NCBI GenBank assembly: GCA_031272035.1
Contig: JAISUO010000032.1
Span: 1-62,034 of the forward strand
Source of the DNA: Synergistaceae bacterium
GTDB taxonomy: Bacteria; Synergistota; Synergistia; Synergistales; Aminobacteriaceae
DNA: 62,034 nucleotides
Direction: 5' to 3'
Notes under the pieces: generated by a model
Database searches by the model: none
Told to the model about the DNA's origin: nothing
The model's input: only the letters and a program-made list of their open reading frames with translations
In this document: positions 15,484 to 25,740 of the stretch, in pieces
Position numbering within the stretch: position 1 is the first letter of the stretch
How the letters are laid out: the number at the start of each line of letters is the position of its first letter
Made by a program: the position numbers and the translations under genes

Positions 15484-15807
15484 ATGCCGAAAGCGGCGAA
15501 AACAGCTTTGAATGTGAAACAACAGACGGGTACAGCCGGAACCAGGGTTTTTTTCCAGGGGCGCGTCCCCCTTGAGGTCAAACGTCGCTGGCAGACGGCC
15601 GCCAGTCTGCGCGGACAGTCCCTGACGGATTTTTTAATCGTGGCCGCCAATAACGCCGCTGACAATGTGTTCGAGACCGAAGAACATATCTCTCTTTCTT
15701 TGCGCGGACAGCAGGAACTCGTCGAAATGCTGTCGCGCCCGCCACGCCCAAACGAACGGCTTCACAAGGCCGTTCAGGAAGAATTGGCCGCCATGCGAAA
15801 GTATTGA
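15484..15807 (+). CDS. TacA-type antitoxin (DUF1778)
   Basis: The 107-residue protein contains a ribbon-helix-helix region (RVFFQGRVPLEVKRRWQTAA, then LRGQSLTDFLIVAANNAA) and a C-terminal toxin-binding tail (LSLRGQQELVEMLSRPP, PNERLHKAVQE). This is the DUF1778/TacA pattern. ATG 15484 follows AAAGGAGGTGACTGTC. The stop is four bases before the acetyltransferase toxin. It should bind the operator and neutralise the toxin. Confidence 0.88.
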   Translation: MPKAAKTALNVKQQTGTAGTRVFFQGRVPLEVKRRWQTAASLRGQSLTDFLIVAANNAADNVFETEEHISLSLRGQQELVEMLSRPPRPNERLHKAVQEELAAMRKY

Positions 15808-15810
15808 ACA

Positions 15811-16326
15811 GTGCTGAAAATCATTCCATTCGATAAAACGTGCATCAGGAAAGGCTTCAACTGCGGAAAGGCGGAACTTGACGAATACCTTTTAAAATAC
15901 GCGGGGCAGGATATACGCCGCAACCTCGCCGCGCTGTTTGTGGCCGCAGACGACGAGGACAGGCGCATTGCAGGTTACTATACATTATCTAACGCCGGCA
16001 TCGTCGCCTCAATTCTCCCTTCGGCCTTTCAAAAAGAGCTGGGAAAATACGGCGATGTTCCCGCTATACGACTGGGACGGCTCGCGGTCGACAGGCGCTT
16101 TCAAAAGCGCGGACTGGGCGAACGGCTGCTCGCCAACGCCGTTATCAGGAGCGTGTCAAACTCCTCCGCCTGGGCAGTAATGGTCGTGGACGCGAAAGAT
16201 GCCGCCGCCGCGGCGTTTTATCGCAAGTTTGGGTTTACTTCTCTGAAAGACGACATGTTGCATTTGTTCGCGCCCAGAACGGATTTATACCATTGTCTGA
16301 CGGCAGGCGCGCGGGCGGGACGTTGA
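15811..16326 (+). CDS. TacT-type GNAT acetyltransferase toxin
   Basis: The 171-residue protein is a GNAT enzyme of the kind that acetylates aminoacyl-tRNA to block translation. Visible parts are the N-terminal FDKTCIRKGFNCGKAELDEYLL (typical of TacT/AtaT toxins), the acetyl-CoA loop RLAVDRRFQKRGLGERLL, and the active-site-side Tyr in AAAFYRKFGF. It starts with GTG at 15811, directly after the antitoxin stop, so the pair is translationally coupled. Target tRNA cannot be predicted from sequence. Confidence 0.87.
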   Translation: MLKIIPFDKTCIRKGFNCGKAELDEYLLKYAGQDIRRNLAALFVAADDEDRRIAGYYTLSNAGIVASILPSAFQKELGKYGDVPAIRLGRLAVDRRFQKRGLGERLLANAVIRSVSNSSAWAVMVVDAKDAAAAAFYRKFGFTSLKDDMLHLFAPRTDLYHCLTAGARAGR

Positions 16327-16493
16327 CAATCTCGGGGCTTATTGCTAGTATTTCAGCAGTTTCATGGATTTCTTAATATAGAATCCGCTAAAAATTCGGA
16401 ATGAACCACAATGAGCGGGAATATCGCGGAAAATAACTCCGCGACTGTGGCGTTTACCGTCGGGGGCGATATTCGGCCGGAGGAGGATTCGTC

Positions 16494-17669
<1,176 letters not shown>

Positions 17670-17726
17670 AGCCGTCGGCCTTTTTGTCTCTGCGGACAGT
17701 CCGCAGAAAACTGAACAGGAAAAGAG

Positions 17727-18665
17727 ATGAGAGTCGTGAAATTGATCATTGTGGGATTGGGAGGCGTTGGAGGAATTGTCGGAGGACGTCTGGCGGCCGG
17801 GCTTTCTCAAACAAAGGAGCACGAGGTCGTTTTCTGGTGCAGAGGGAAAACGCTGGAAAGCGTTCGGGAGTCGGGAATCCAGCTGCTGGGCGGGGACGGC
17901 TGCCTCACCGTACGTCCCGCTCTGGCCACCTGCGACGCCCGGGAGGCGGGAAAGGCCGACTGCATCCTCTTCGCCACGAAAGGCTATCACCTGGAGGACG
18001 CCGCCCGGGACGCCGTTCCGCTCACCACCGAAAAAACCGTCGTGATTCCCCTTCTCAACGGAGTCAGCGCCGTGTCCACTCTGGAAAAACACCTCCCCGG
18101 CGACGTCCTGGGCGGGTGCATCTACATCTCCGCTCACGTGGAAAGGCCGGGGGTGGTGCGTCAGGTCGGTTCGGTCCAGAAAATTCTGTTCGGCAAAAAG
18201 GGCCTGAGCCTGGAGGAAAATCGCAGGCGCTACGGTTCCCTTGAGGGAATTTTGAAAAAAAGCGGCATCGACGTCGTCCTGACGGAACGAATCGACACGG
18301 AAATGTGGTCGAAGTTCATTTTTCTGTCCCCCTTCGCCGGCGTCACCACCCTTTTTGGACGGACCGTGGACGGAGTTTTGACCGACCCGGAAAGTTTCGA
18401 GACCGTCGGCCGCATGATTCGGGAGATCGAAAACGTGGCGCGGGCCAAAGGGACGGACCTGCCGCCCGACATCGCCGACCTCACTCTGGAAAAGGCCCGG
18501 GCCTTCGCCGCCGGGACAAAAACCTCCATGCAGGTGGATCAGGAACAGGGACGCCCCACCGAACTGGAAACCCTGATCGGGACGATCTGCGAGGAAGGCA
18601 GAGCTCTGGGAGTCCCCGTTCCCACCTACGAGACCGTTTACAGGAGCCTGAAAAACACGGCCTGA
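17727..18665 (+). CDS. 2-dehydropantoate 2-reductase family protein
   Basis: The 312-residue NADP-dependent reductase is of the PanE/ApbA family. It has IIVGLGGVGGIVGGRLA (nucleotide-binding), VIPLLNGV around residue 110, and the catalytic-Lys region TEMWSKFIFLSPF. The C-terminal helical domain includes KTSMQVDQEQGRPTELE. PanE makes pantoate for coenzyme A. Many paralogues act on other 2-keto acids, and no other pantothenate genes are adjacent, so the family call is safer than the specific one. A terminator closes the unit. Confidence 0.82.
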   Translation: MRVVKLIIVGLGGVGGIVGGRLAAGLSQTKEHEVVFWCRGKTLESVRESGIQLLGGDGCLTVRPALATCDAREAGKADCILFATKGYHLEDAARDAVPLTTEKTVVIPLLNGVSAVSTLEKHLPGDVLGGCIYISAHVERPGVVRQVGSVQKILFGKKGLSLEENRRRYGSLEGILKKSGIDVVLTERIDTEMWSKFIFLSPFAGVTTLFGRTVDGVLTDPESFETVGRMIREIENVARAKGTDLPPDIADLTLEKARAFAAGTKTSMQVDQEQGRPTELETLIGTICEEGRALGVPVPTYETVYRSLKNTA

Positions 18666-18681
18666 TATTTTTCAAAAGAAC

Positions 18682-18738
18682 AGGGCCCGCCGCCGGGACA
18701 GAACCTCCGCGGCCTGCGGGCCCTTCGTATCTTTTTTT
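18682..18738 (+). terminator. Rho-independent terminator of the reductase gene
   Basis: AGGGCCCGC (18682-18690) pairs with GCGGGCCCT (18716-18724) and a run of seven T follows at 18732-18738. Confidence 0.75.
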
Positions 18739-18755
18739 CGTATCTTCCGCCGATC

Positions 18756-20069
18756 TTACCGGAACGCCGACCGAAATTCCTCCCAGGACATGGCTTTCCA
18801 GGGAACGGCGGGTTTGCCGGGAACGCCCAGAGCCGCGGCGGGGCAGAAGCCCACGCATCGCTGACAGGACTGGCAGAGCGACGCATCCAGGGCGGGCAGC
18901 CCTGAAGGGCCGTTCATGGTGATGGCCTTTTCCGGACAAATCTCCGCGCAGCGGCCGCAGCGGGTGCATTTTTTTTCGTCCACCGCCAGGGGGAACAGCC
19001 TGAAAAAGAAGTTCCAGGGTTTCCTCGTCTGCCCCCATCGGTACAGCAGCGCGGAAAGCAGAGGAATGCCGCCGCCCCATCGCGTTCTGCCCTGCAAAAG
19101 GTCGTAGGCGAAAAATCGCGCTCCCAGAAGGGCCTTTTCGATTCTGGCGGCGTTTCTCTCCAGGGGCAGCGTTTTGTTGTTGTAGGTCCCCGGCATGACA
19201 AAAAACTCCGCGGCGACCGTTTTATAACCCTTTTTCTTCAGCACGTCCCGAAGAGGGCCCTGCATCCCTCCCGAAGCGCCTCCGCAGGTTCCCAGCATAA
19301 AAATCTCGCGTCCCTCGCCCGCCGGCAGGGCGTGGATGAAACGCCACACCACGGGATAGGTGGAAAAGCAGGCCACGGGAAAGGCCAGCCCTATCGCCAC
19401 GTCCTCCGGAAAGTTCGCGGGAGGGGGGCTCTCCATGTCGCGCAGCCGGACCGAAGCGCCCTCCTGCCGCAGAACCTCGGCCACGGCCTGGGACAGGAGA
19501 AGCGTATTCCCCGTTCCCGAAAAAACGAACAGATCGATGGAGCTGCTGTGGAGCTTCATGGGGGGATCGCTTCTCTGCCCTCCCAGAGCCAGCCGGCAGG
19601 GCGTGGACAACACGCCTCCGACCATTCTGGCGGGGCCGCTGCGGGTGAAGCCGGTTCGCTCGTAAAAATCCAGCGATCCCGCCGCCGCCTCCACCGTCAT
19701 GTACTTCACCTTCGGGGCCGCCGCGACGCATCGGGAGGCCGCCCGGGCAATCAGGCGGGACCCTATTCCCCGGTTGGCGAAAGCGGGACGAATGTACAGC
19801 ATGGCGATGTGGTCCAGCCCCTTCACCTCGATCACGCCCGCCAGAACATCCGAGACATACGCCAGTTCGTGAGTATAGCCCATCTTTGCCCGACCCGCCA
19901 GAGCCGAGGGCGCAATATACCGCTCCAGCGCCGTTCGGGCCGCCGGTTCCATCTCTCCATCGTCGATTCGAGCCACCTCTCGAACGAGGTCGCTCACTTC
20001 CTTTTCCTGACCGGGATTCATCTCCCGAAATTCCATTTTCAGGTTTTCTGTCACTTCCGTCACTTCCAT
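18756..20069 (-). CDS. GNAT-flavodoxin-ferredoxin fusion protein (EFR1-like)
   Basis: The 437-residue protein joins three modules. Residues about 12-165 form a GNAT acetyltransferase domain (HIAMLYIRPAFANRGIGSRL, then FYERTGFTRSG). Residues about 175-330 are flavodoxin-like (DLFVFSGTGNTLLLSQ, LGTCGGASGGM) and should bind FMN. Two ferredoxin motifs follow, CTRCGRCAEICP and CQSCQRCVGFCP, for two [4Fe-4S] clusters. The flavodoxin-ferredoxin part is the EFR1 layout seen in anaerobes; the GNAT extension is unusual. No membrane segment is clear. The next gene upstream is ribokinase, 62 bases away. The function is unknown; redox-linked acetylation is only a speculation. Confidence 0.8.
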   Translation of the reverse strand: MEVTEVTENLKMEFREMNPGQEKEVSDLVREVARIDDGEMEPAARTALERYIAPSALAGRAKMGYTHELAYVSDVLAGVIEVKGLDHIAMLYIRPAFANRGIGSRLIARAASRCVAAAPKVKYMTVEAAAGSLDFYERTGFTRSGPARMVGGVLSTPCRLALGGQRSDPPMKLHSSSIDLFVFSGTGNTLLLSQAVAEVLRQEGASVRLRDMESPPPANFPEDVAIGLAFPVACFSTYPVVWRFIHALPAGEGREIFMLGTCGGASGGMQGPLRDVLKKKGYKTVAAEFFVMPGTYNNKTLPLERNAARIEKALLGARFFAYDLLQGRTRWGGGIPLLSALLYRWGQTRKPWNFFFRLFPLAVDEKKCTRCGRCAEICPEKAITMNGPSGLPALDASLCQSCQRCVGFCPAAALGVPGKPAVPWKAMSWEEFRSAFR

Positions 20070-20131
20070 TCCCCTTATCCTGATGATTTCCTGCCGATTA
20101 TTGTATGCAGTAATTAAATTACCCTTTCAGT

Positions 20132-21061
20132 TCAGCCATTCCGGCTATTCTGGAGAAGCGCCTGCACCTCGTGCCGCCAGGGCATCGAAGGGTGCGCGCC
20201 GAACCGGGTGCAGGCCAGAGCGCCGGCCGCCGAGGCGTAAAGGATCGCCTCCCGAAGCGGCAGCCCCTCCGCCAGAGTCACGGTGAAGGCCGCGCAAAAG
20301 GCGTCTCCCGCTCCGGTGGAGTCCAGAGCTTCCACCTGGAAGGGAGCGTAGTCAAAGAAATCCTTCTTCGAGACCGCCAGGCCTCCGCGAGCTCCCCGGG
20401 TGACCAGCACGCAAAGGGGCCCCCGCTCCACAAGCTGCCGGGCGGCGGTCACCAGCTCTTCCTCCGTTTCCAGCCGATCCTCCTTCACGTAGAAAGCCAG
20501 CTCATTCTCGTTGAGAACCACCGTATCCACCAAAGCCCACAAAGCCGGAGGAATTTCCCGGGCCGGGGCGGGCGTCAGAATTGTTCGACAGCCCGATTTT
20601 CGCGCCAGGTGCAGTCCGGCCTCCACGGCTCCCAGGGGAATTTCGAGCTGAAACATGACAGCGTCGGCCTTTTTGAAAGCGTCGGCCGCCTCCGTAATCA
20701 GGGAGGACTCCACGCAGGCGTTCGCCCCGGGGGCCAGCACAATCGCGTTGTCGCCGCTCTCCGTCACCGTAACGATGGCCACGCCGGTCCCCACGCCCGA
20801 AACCACCCGGAGATGCCGGCAGTCCACCTTCGATTCCGTCAGGACCTCCTTCAGACGCAGGCCGAAGTCGTCGTTACCCACGCAGCCGATCATGCAGACT
20901 TCCGCTCCCAGCCGCGCGCAGGCCAGGGCCTGGTTCGCCCCCTTTCCTCCTCCTGTCATTCCAAAAGAGCCCCCCACCAGCGTTTCCCCCAAATGAGGCT
21001 GGCGGGGAGCCCGGATGACCAGGTCCATATTCAGGGAACCAACAACAGCGATAACCGACAC
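20132..21061 (-). CDS. rbsK: Ribokinase (PfkB family)
   Basis: The 309-residue sugar kinase phosphorylates D-ribose at O5. The N-terminus VVGSLNMDLVIR and GMTGGGKGANQA match ribokinase signature 1; DSTGAGDAFCAAF near residue 240-252 is PfkB signature 2, with the catalytic Asp. The N-E-N-E motif (VVLNENELAF) is present. The length matches E. coli RbsK. No rbs transporter genes are near, so ribose probably comes from nucleoside breakdown. A close PfkB sugar or nucleoside kinase is the alternative. Confidence 0.87.
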   Translation of the reverse strand: MSVIAVVGSLNMDLVIRAPRQPHLGETLVGGSFGMTGGGKGANQALACARLGAEVCMIGCVGNDDFGLRLKEVLTESKVDCRHLRVVSGVGTGVAIVTVTESGDNAIVLAPGANACVESSLITEAADAFKKADAVMFQLEIPLGAVEAGLHLARKSGCRTILTPAPAREIPPALWALVDTVVLNENELAFYVKEDRLETEEELVTAARQLVERGPLCVLVTRGARGGLAVSKKDFFDYAPFQVEALDSTGAGDAFCAAFTVTLAEGLPLREAILYASAAGALACTRFGAHPSMPWRHEVQALLQNSRNG

Positions 21062-21188
21062 TTTCAGGCCTCCTCGAAGAATCAGGCAAAATCGCGAATA
21101 TATATCGTGTTATGATACCATGTTATATAGAATATAATATCAGGAGTACAGGCAAACAGGCCACAAAATACTTCCGAGGTGAATGAAA

Positions 21189-22283
21189 ATGTCTTTCAAT
21201 CTTCCCGATTATCCCATGCCGGACTTCGATGCCCCCCGTTTCAAAAACGCTCCCGGGGTTCGAACCCTTCCCGTTCAGAAGGAGGGAATCGCCCCAGAAA
21301 ATTATCACGCGATGTCCATTTTCCCCGAGTTTTTCAAAATCGGCAACCGCTGGATTCTCCCGGAGGGAAGCCGTATGGACTGCGTTCCCGTTCTTCGCGG
21401 CGGCGGAGACGAGGCTCAAATCGACATCGTGGAGTTTCGACGCCTCCGACCGGGGGACGCCGTGATCATCGGCCGCACCGAGGACGGCAGCGAGGGAATT
21501 TACGTGGACTCCTGCGCCTTTGTCGACCGGGAATCCGGGGACGCCTTCGAGTTTCGCTCCGGCCGGTCCAGAGAAACTTCCTATTCCCGGGACTACGACG
21601 ATCTGTACGAACTGCTCCGCTGGGAGCGCCTCCACGGGTACATCGTCTGGGTTCTGGGTCCCGCCGTGTCCTTTGACTACGATTCACGGCTCTCCATGAC
21701 GCGCCTCATCGAGGAGGGTTACGTCCACGCCCTTCTGGCCGGCAACGCCCTGGCCACTCACGACCTGGAGGGCGCTCTTTTGCAAACGGCTCTGGGACAG
21801 GACATCTACACCCAGGAAAACCGCCCCAACGGCCACTACAATCACCTGGATCTGCTCAATGCCGCCCGGAGCTGCGGCTCCATCGAAAACCTGATTCGGG
21901 AGAAAAATCTCTCGGACGGCATCGTCCACGCCGCGCTGAAAAAAGGCGTTCCCACGGTGTTCGCCGGGTCTATCCGGGACGATGGGCCTCTGCCCGAGGT
22001 GCTTGGAAACGTCTACGAGGCTCAGGACGCCATGAGGGTCCACGCCCGCAAAGCCACCACCGTCATCGCTCTGGCCACCCAGCTGCATACCATCGCCGTG
22101 GGCAACATGACCTCTTCTTACATTCTGAGGGAGGGACGGGTTCGACCGGTTTATTTTTATTCCGTGGACATTTCGGAGTTCGCCGTGAACAAACTGCGGG
22201 ATCGGGGCACTCTCTCCGCCATTCCCATCGTCACCAACATTCAGGACTTTCTGGTCCACCTGAAAAATAACCTGACGGAATGA
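21189..22283 (+). CDS. Archaeal-type ornithine cyclodeaminase-like (TIGR00300, LOR/SDH domain) protein
   Basis: The 364-residue protein resembles the TIGR00300/LOR-SDH family, which includes the archaeal ornithine cyclodeaminase MJ1480 and the C-terminal half of cyanobacterial AgrE/ArgZ. Matching stretches are GNALATHDLEGALLQTALG, GHYNHLDLLNAARSCGSIE and FAGSIRDDGPLPEVLGN. Members release ammonia from ornithine to give proline using bound NAD. I prefer ATG 21189 because GAGGTGAATGAAA puts the ribosome site eight bases away; ATG 21183 is too close. A TATAAT at 21133-21138 may be its -10 box. The usual N-terminal ACT-like part looks short, so the substrate is not certain. Confidence 0.7.
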   Translation: MSFNLPDYPMPDFDAPRFKNAPGVRTLPVQKEGIAPENYHAMSIFPEFFKIGNRWILPEGSRMDCVPVLRGGGDEAQIDIVEFRRLRPGDAVIIGRTEDGSEGIYVDSCAFVDRESGDAFEFRSGRSRETSYSRDYDDLYELLRWERLHGYIVWVLGPAVSFDYDSRLSMTRLIEEGYVHALLAGNALATHDLEGALLQTALGQDIYTQENRPNGHYNHLDLLNAARSCGSIENLIREKNLSDGIVHAALKKGVPTVFAGSIRDDGPLPEVLGNVYEAQDAMRVHARKATTVIALATQLHTIAVGNMTSSYILREGRVRPVYFYSVDISEFAVNKLRDRGTLSAIPIVTNIQDFLVHLKNNLTE

Positions 22284-22315
22284 GTATCTCCATGAAATAG
22301 CAAGGCCATAAAATA

Positions 22316-22353
22316 ACAGGGGAGTCCTTTTGGAAAGCTCCCCTGTGGTTTTT
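22316..22353 (+). terminator. Rho-independent terminator
   Basis: ACAGGGGAG (22316-22324) and CTCCCCTGT (22338-22346) pair and are followed by GGTTTTTAT. It lies between convergent genes and mainly serves the + strand gene. Confidence 0.8.
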
Positions 22354-22406
22354 ATCGTTTGTGTTTTTCGTTTGCGCTCTGCTGAGGCTTTTCTGTCGAG
22401 GTTTAA

Positions 22407-22907
22407 CTAACGGGAATAATAGAAATACTGGCGGGTCGGCTGCTCCGCGGAGGAATAGGGCTCGGCGGGACGCGGTTGCTGCGGGGCGGGGACGGTGTTG
22501 GAGGTCGTCGTCGTGGTCACCGTGGTGGCCGTCGCTGTCGCTGTGGCCGTCGTGGTCACCGGAGCGGGCTTGGGCGCGGCTCCAGCGTAATAGCGAACTC
22601 CGTCGTCCAGAACGTAAACGCGCTGAGGAACCTGTACGGCTTTGGGCAGATGAACGTATACGGGCGCCGACACGTACACCGGCGCGGGAAGATAGACCCT
22701 TTCCACCGGCTGCTGCTGGTGACTGACGCTTCCATACGCGCTGACGTAAGCACTGTAGCCATCTGACTGCGCAGGAACGCTCCGGTGATAATAAAATTCG
22801 GTATAGTGGTCGTTGCCACTGCCTTCCCCTCCAAATGTATCTGCCGCGGCAACACCCGCAAAACTCAGGATCAACCCCACCGCACAGATCAGCGCGACTT
22901 TCTTCAT
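22407..22907 (-). CDS. Small secreted low-complexity protein
   Basis: The 166-residue protein has a clear signal peptide (MKKVALICAVGLILSFAGVAAA). The mature part is rich in Tyr, Val and Pro (VYLPAPVYVSAPVYVHLPK) and has a Thr/Ala repeat tract of about twenty residues before a Pro/Gln tail ending YFYYSR. It has no enzyme motif. The make-up suggests an extracellular or envelope structural protein. AAGGAGGAAT precedes the ATG. Confidence 0.72.
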   Translation of the reverse strand: MKKVALICAVGLILSFAGVAAADTFGGEGSGNDHYTEFYYHRSVPAQSDGYSAYVSAYGSVSHQQQPVERVYLPAPVYVSAPVYVHLPKAVQVPQRVYVLDDGVRYYAGAAPKPAPVTTTATATATATTVTTTTTSNTVPAPQQPRPAEPYSSAEQPTRQYFYYSR

Positions 22908-23123
22908 CCAAACATTCCTCCTTAAATGAGTCCTTTAATTTTTATTACGTATTGATAATTTTTACATATTGAGTAATTTTTCTAAAAGTAAATGATTGTT
23001 ACAGATTATAGGTAAAAAGGCCTGTTACGTCAACAGGGCTCATAAAAAACCTGACGAAATAAGGCTGAGAAAGGCGGAAGACCGCTTCGTATCCCTCAGG
23101 TCCGCCGCCTCCTCTTCTTCGAG

Positions 23124-24431
23124 CTATTTTGTGATTTCCTCCCGCGCCTCACGGGCTTTCGCCACGATTTCGTCCCGGTCCAGAGTGAGCCAGGCGCCGT
23201 CCAGGAACGCCCATTTGCCGTTGATCATGGTGCCCCGAACGTCGGCGGAGGTTCCGGCGTAGACCACGAAAGCGCCAAGGTTCTCCTCGTTGACCCCCAC
23301 ATAGTGCGGGCGGTCCAGATCGACCATGACCAGATCCGCCGTCCAGCCTTCCCGAATCAGCCCCGTGTTGACGAAGCCGAAGGCCCGTGCTCCCTCGAAG
23401 GTGGCCATGCGCAGCACATCCCGGGCCAGAACGCTTACGGGGTCCCGCGTCACGCCCCGGTGCAGCAGAACGGCGTTCCGCATTTCGTCCCACATGTCCA
23501 GCCGGTTGTTGCTGGAAGCGCCGTCCGTCCCCAGAGCGAGCCCCACGTTTTTGTCCAGCCACCGCTCCAGCGGCATCACTCCGCTGGCGAGTTTCATGTT
23601 GCTGTTGGGGTTGTGGACGATGGTGATTTTCGACAAATCCAGAGCCTCCGCCCAGGCCGGGTCCATCCAGACGCCGTGGGCCAGTACCGTCCCCACCGTA
23701 TCCAGCAGACCGGTTTCCCGCAGGTAATCCTCGGGGGTCAGCTTCAGCTCGTTCCGGAGGTACTCCAGCTCCCACTTGATCTCCAGAAAGTGGTGGTGAA
23801 TCCCAATTCCCCGCTCCTTCGCCTGAGCCACGATGGTCTTCATGTCCTTCAGGGGAACGGTGTAGAGAGCGTGAGGTCCCAGCTGCACCGTCAGCAGGCC
23901 CTCCCGTCCATGCCAGGTTTCGAAAAGACGCAGACCGTCCCTGACGCTTTTGTCGATTTTCCGCTCTCCGTCGGCCCCGGCGGGTCCGTCCGTGATTCCC
24001 CGGCAGAGGGCGCAGCGCATCCCCGCCTCCAGCGCCGCCTGAGCCACCTCGTCCATCTCGAAATACATATCCGCGAAACAGGTGGTCCCCATGCTCACCA
24101 TTTCCAGAATGGCCAGCTGCGTTCCCCGGCGGATGTGTTCGGCGGTCATTTTTTCTTCCACCGGCCAGATTTTTTTCTGCAGCCACTCCATCAGCGGCAC
24201 TTCTTCCCCCAGCCCCCGCAGGAGAGTCATGGCCGCGTGGGTGTGGGCGTTGACGAACCCCGGCAGAACGGCCGTTTTTCCATATCCCTCCACCACCCGA
24301 TCGGCTGAGGGGGGAGTTGTGGAAAGGCTCATCAGAGACTGAATGCGCCCCTTGGACACGAGAATATGTCCCCGTTCCGCCTTTTCCCTCTCTCCGTCCA
24401 GTATCAGCACATCTTTGAACAGCGTGGTCAT
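23124..24431 (-). CDS. mtaD: 5'-methylthioadenosine/S-adenosylhomocysteine deaminase
   Basis: The 435-residue amidohydrolase converts methylthioadenosine or S-adenosylhomocysteine to the inosine analogues. The metal site is visible: NAHTHAAM (His63, His65), GIGIHHHFLEIKWE, VLAHGVW and LGTDGASSNN with its Asp. IVHNPNSNMKLASG is the signature segment of the MtaD branch. It follows ahcY by 33 bases and mtnA is upstream, giving a coherent recycling operon for S-adenosylmethionine by-products. The substrate preference between the two nucleosides cannot be read from sequence. Confidence 0.88.
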   Translation of the reverse strand: MTTLFKDVLILDGEREKAERGHILVSKGRIQSLMSLSTTPPSADRVVEGYGKTAVLPGFVNAHTHAAMTLLRGLGEEVPLMEWLQKKIWPVEEKMTAEHIRRGTQLAILEMVSMGTTCFADMYFEMDEVAQAALEAGMRCALCRGITDGPAGADGERKIDKSVRDGLRLFETWHGREGLLTVQLGPHALYTVPLKDMKTIVAQAKERGIGIHHHFLEIKWELEYLRNELKLTPEDYLRETGLLDTVGTVLAHGVWMDPAWAEALDLSKITIVHNPNSNMKLASGVMPLERWLDKNVGLALGTDGASSNNRLDMWDEMRNAVLLHRGVTRDPVSVLARDVLRMATFEGARAFGFVNTGLIREGWTADLVMVDLDRPHYVGVNEENLGAFVVYAGTSADVRGTMINGKWAFLDGAWLTLDRDEIVAKAREAREEITK

Positions 24432-24464
24432 ATCTCGAAAAACTCCTTTCGATCCAGGGCCCTC

Positions 24465-25709
24465 TCACTCCTGCCAGCTTTGCATGTATTCCTTCTGGGC
24501 AGGGGTCGGCGTGTCGATGGCGATTCCCAGCGCCGCCAGTTTGGACTCCATTACGGCCCGATCCGTTTCAGCCGGGACGGGATGGACGCCGGGGGCCATT
24601 TTGTGGGTGTAGACGTAAAGGGCGGCTTCCAGCTGCAGAGAAAAACTCAGGTCCATGATTTCGATGGGGTGCCCGTCGGCACAGGCCAGGTTGGTGAGAC
24701 GCCCCTCTCCCAGCAAATTCAGGCGCCGCCCGTCCTTCATGACATAGGTATCGATGTTGTCCCGCAGCTGTTCCACGTGGTCGGCCTGGGCGAGAAGATC
24801 CGTCTTGCAGATCTCCACGTCGAAGTGTCCCGCGTTGCCCAAAATGACCCCGTTTTTCATCAGCGGGAAATGCCGCCCGTCGATGACGCTGATATTGCCC
24901 GTCAAAGTCAGGAAAATATCTCCCACCTTCGCGGCCTCCTCCATGGGCATGACGTCGAACCCGTCCATAAGCGCCTCGCAGGCCTTGTGAGGGTCGATCT
25001 CCGTCACCACGACGCGGGCTCCCAGGCCCGCCGCCCGTTTGGCCACGCCCTTTCCGCACCAGCCGTACCCCGCCACGACGACGATGCGGCCCGCCACCAC
25101 CATGTTGGTGGTGCGCATCACTCCGTCCCATACGGACTGGCCCGTGCCGTAGCGGTTGTCGAACAGGTACTTGCTGAGGGCGTCGTTGACCGAGATCACG
25201 GGCAGCTTCAAAACCCCCTCGGCCTGCATGGCCTTCAGACGCTTGACTCCGGAAGTGGTTTCCTCCGAGGCCCCCCGAATGTTGGGAAGCAGGTCCTGAC
25301 GCTCCTTATGGAGCATGGCCACCACGTCGGCCCCGTCGTCCACCACCACGTCGGGCCGGAAGTCCAGCACGTTCCGCACATAGCCGAAATACTCCTCCGT
25401 GGACATGCCCCGGCGGCTGAAAACGTTGACTCCCCCCTCCGCCAGCGCGGCGCAGACGTCGTCCTGAGTGGACAGCGGATTGCTCCCGCAGGCGGCGACG
25501 GTGGCTCCAAGGCGTTTCAGAGTGAGCAGAAGACAGGCCGTCTTCGCCTCAAGGTGCAGACAGGCCGCCAGAGTAGCCCCTTTGAAGGGCTGCTCCGCGC
25601 CGTATTTCTTCTCAAGAAACCGAAGCGACGGCATATACTGCCATGCCCATTCTATTTTTTTCGCCCCGTGAGGCGCCAGTCCCATGTCCGCAACCCTGTA
25701 TTTTTCCAC
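24465..25709 (-). CDS. ahcY: Adenosylhomocysteinase
   Basis: The 414-residue NAD-dependent enzyme splits S-adenosylhomocysteine into adenosine and homocysteine. Seen: HLEAKTACLLLTLKRLGA, SNPLSTQDDV, GTGQSVWDGVMR, and the NAD loop VAGYGWCGKGVAKRAAGLGA. The shorter C-terminus without the Lys...Tyr tail fits the Thermotoga/archaeal-type enzyme. GTG 25709 is preferred because GGAGGGATTTGCG precedes it; the open frame to 25769 would overlap mtnA. It is the middle gene of the mtnA-ahcY-mtaD unit. Confidence 0.93.
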   Translation of the reverse strand: MEKYRVADMGLAPHGAKKIEWAWQYMPSLRFLEKKYGAEQPFKGATLAACLHLEAKTACLLLTLKRLGATVAACGSNPLSTQDDVCAALAEGGVNVFSRRGMSTEEYFGYVRNVLDFRPDVVVDDGADVVAMLHKERQDLLPNIRGASEETTSGVKRLKAMQAEGVLKLPVISVNDALSKYLFDNRYGTGQSVWDGVMRTTNMVVAGRIVVVAGYGWCGKGVAKRAAGLGARVVVTEIDPHKACEALMDGFDVMPMEEAAKVGDIFLTLTGNISVIDGRHFPLMKNGVILGNAGHFDVEICKTDLLAQADHVEQLRDNIDTYVMKDGRRLNLLGEGRLTNLACADGHPIEIMDLSFSLQLEAALYVYTHKMAPGVHPVPAETDRAVMESKLAALGIAIDTPTPAQKEYMQSWQE

Positions 25710-25740
25710 CGCAAATCCCTCCAGACACAAAATATCAGGC

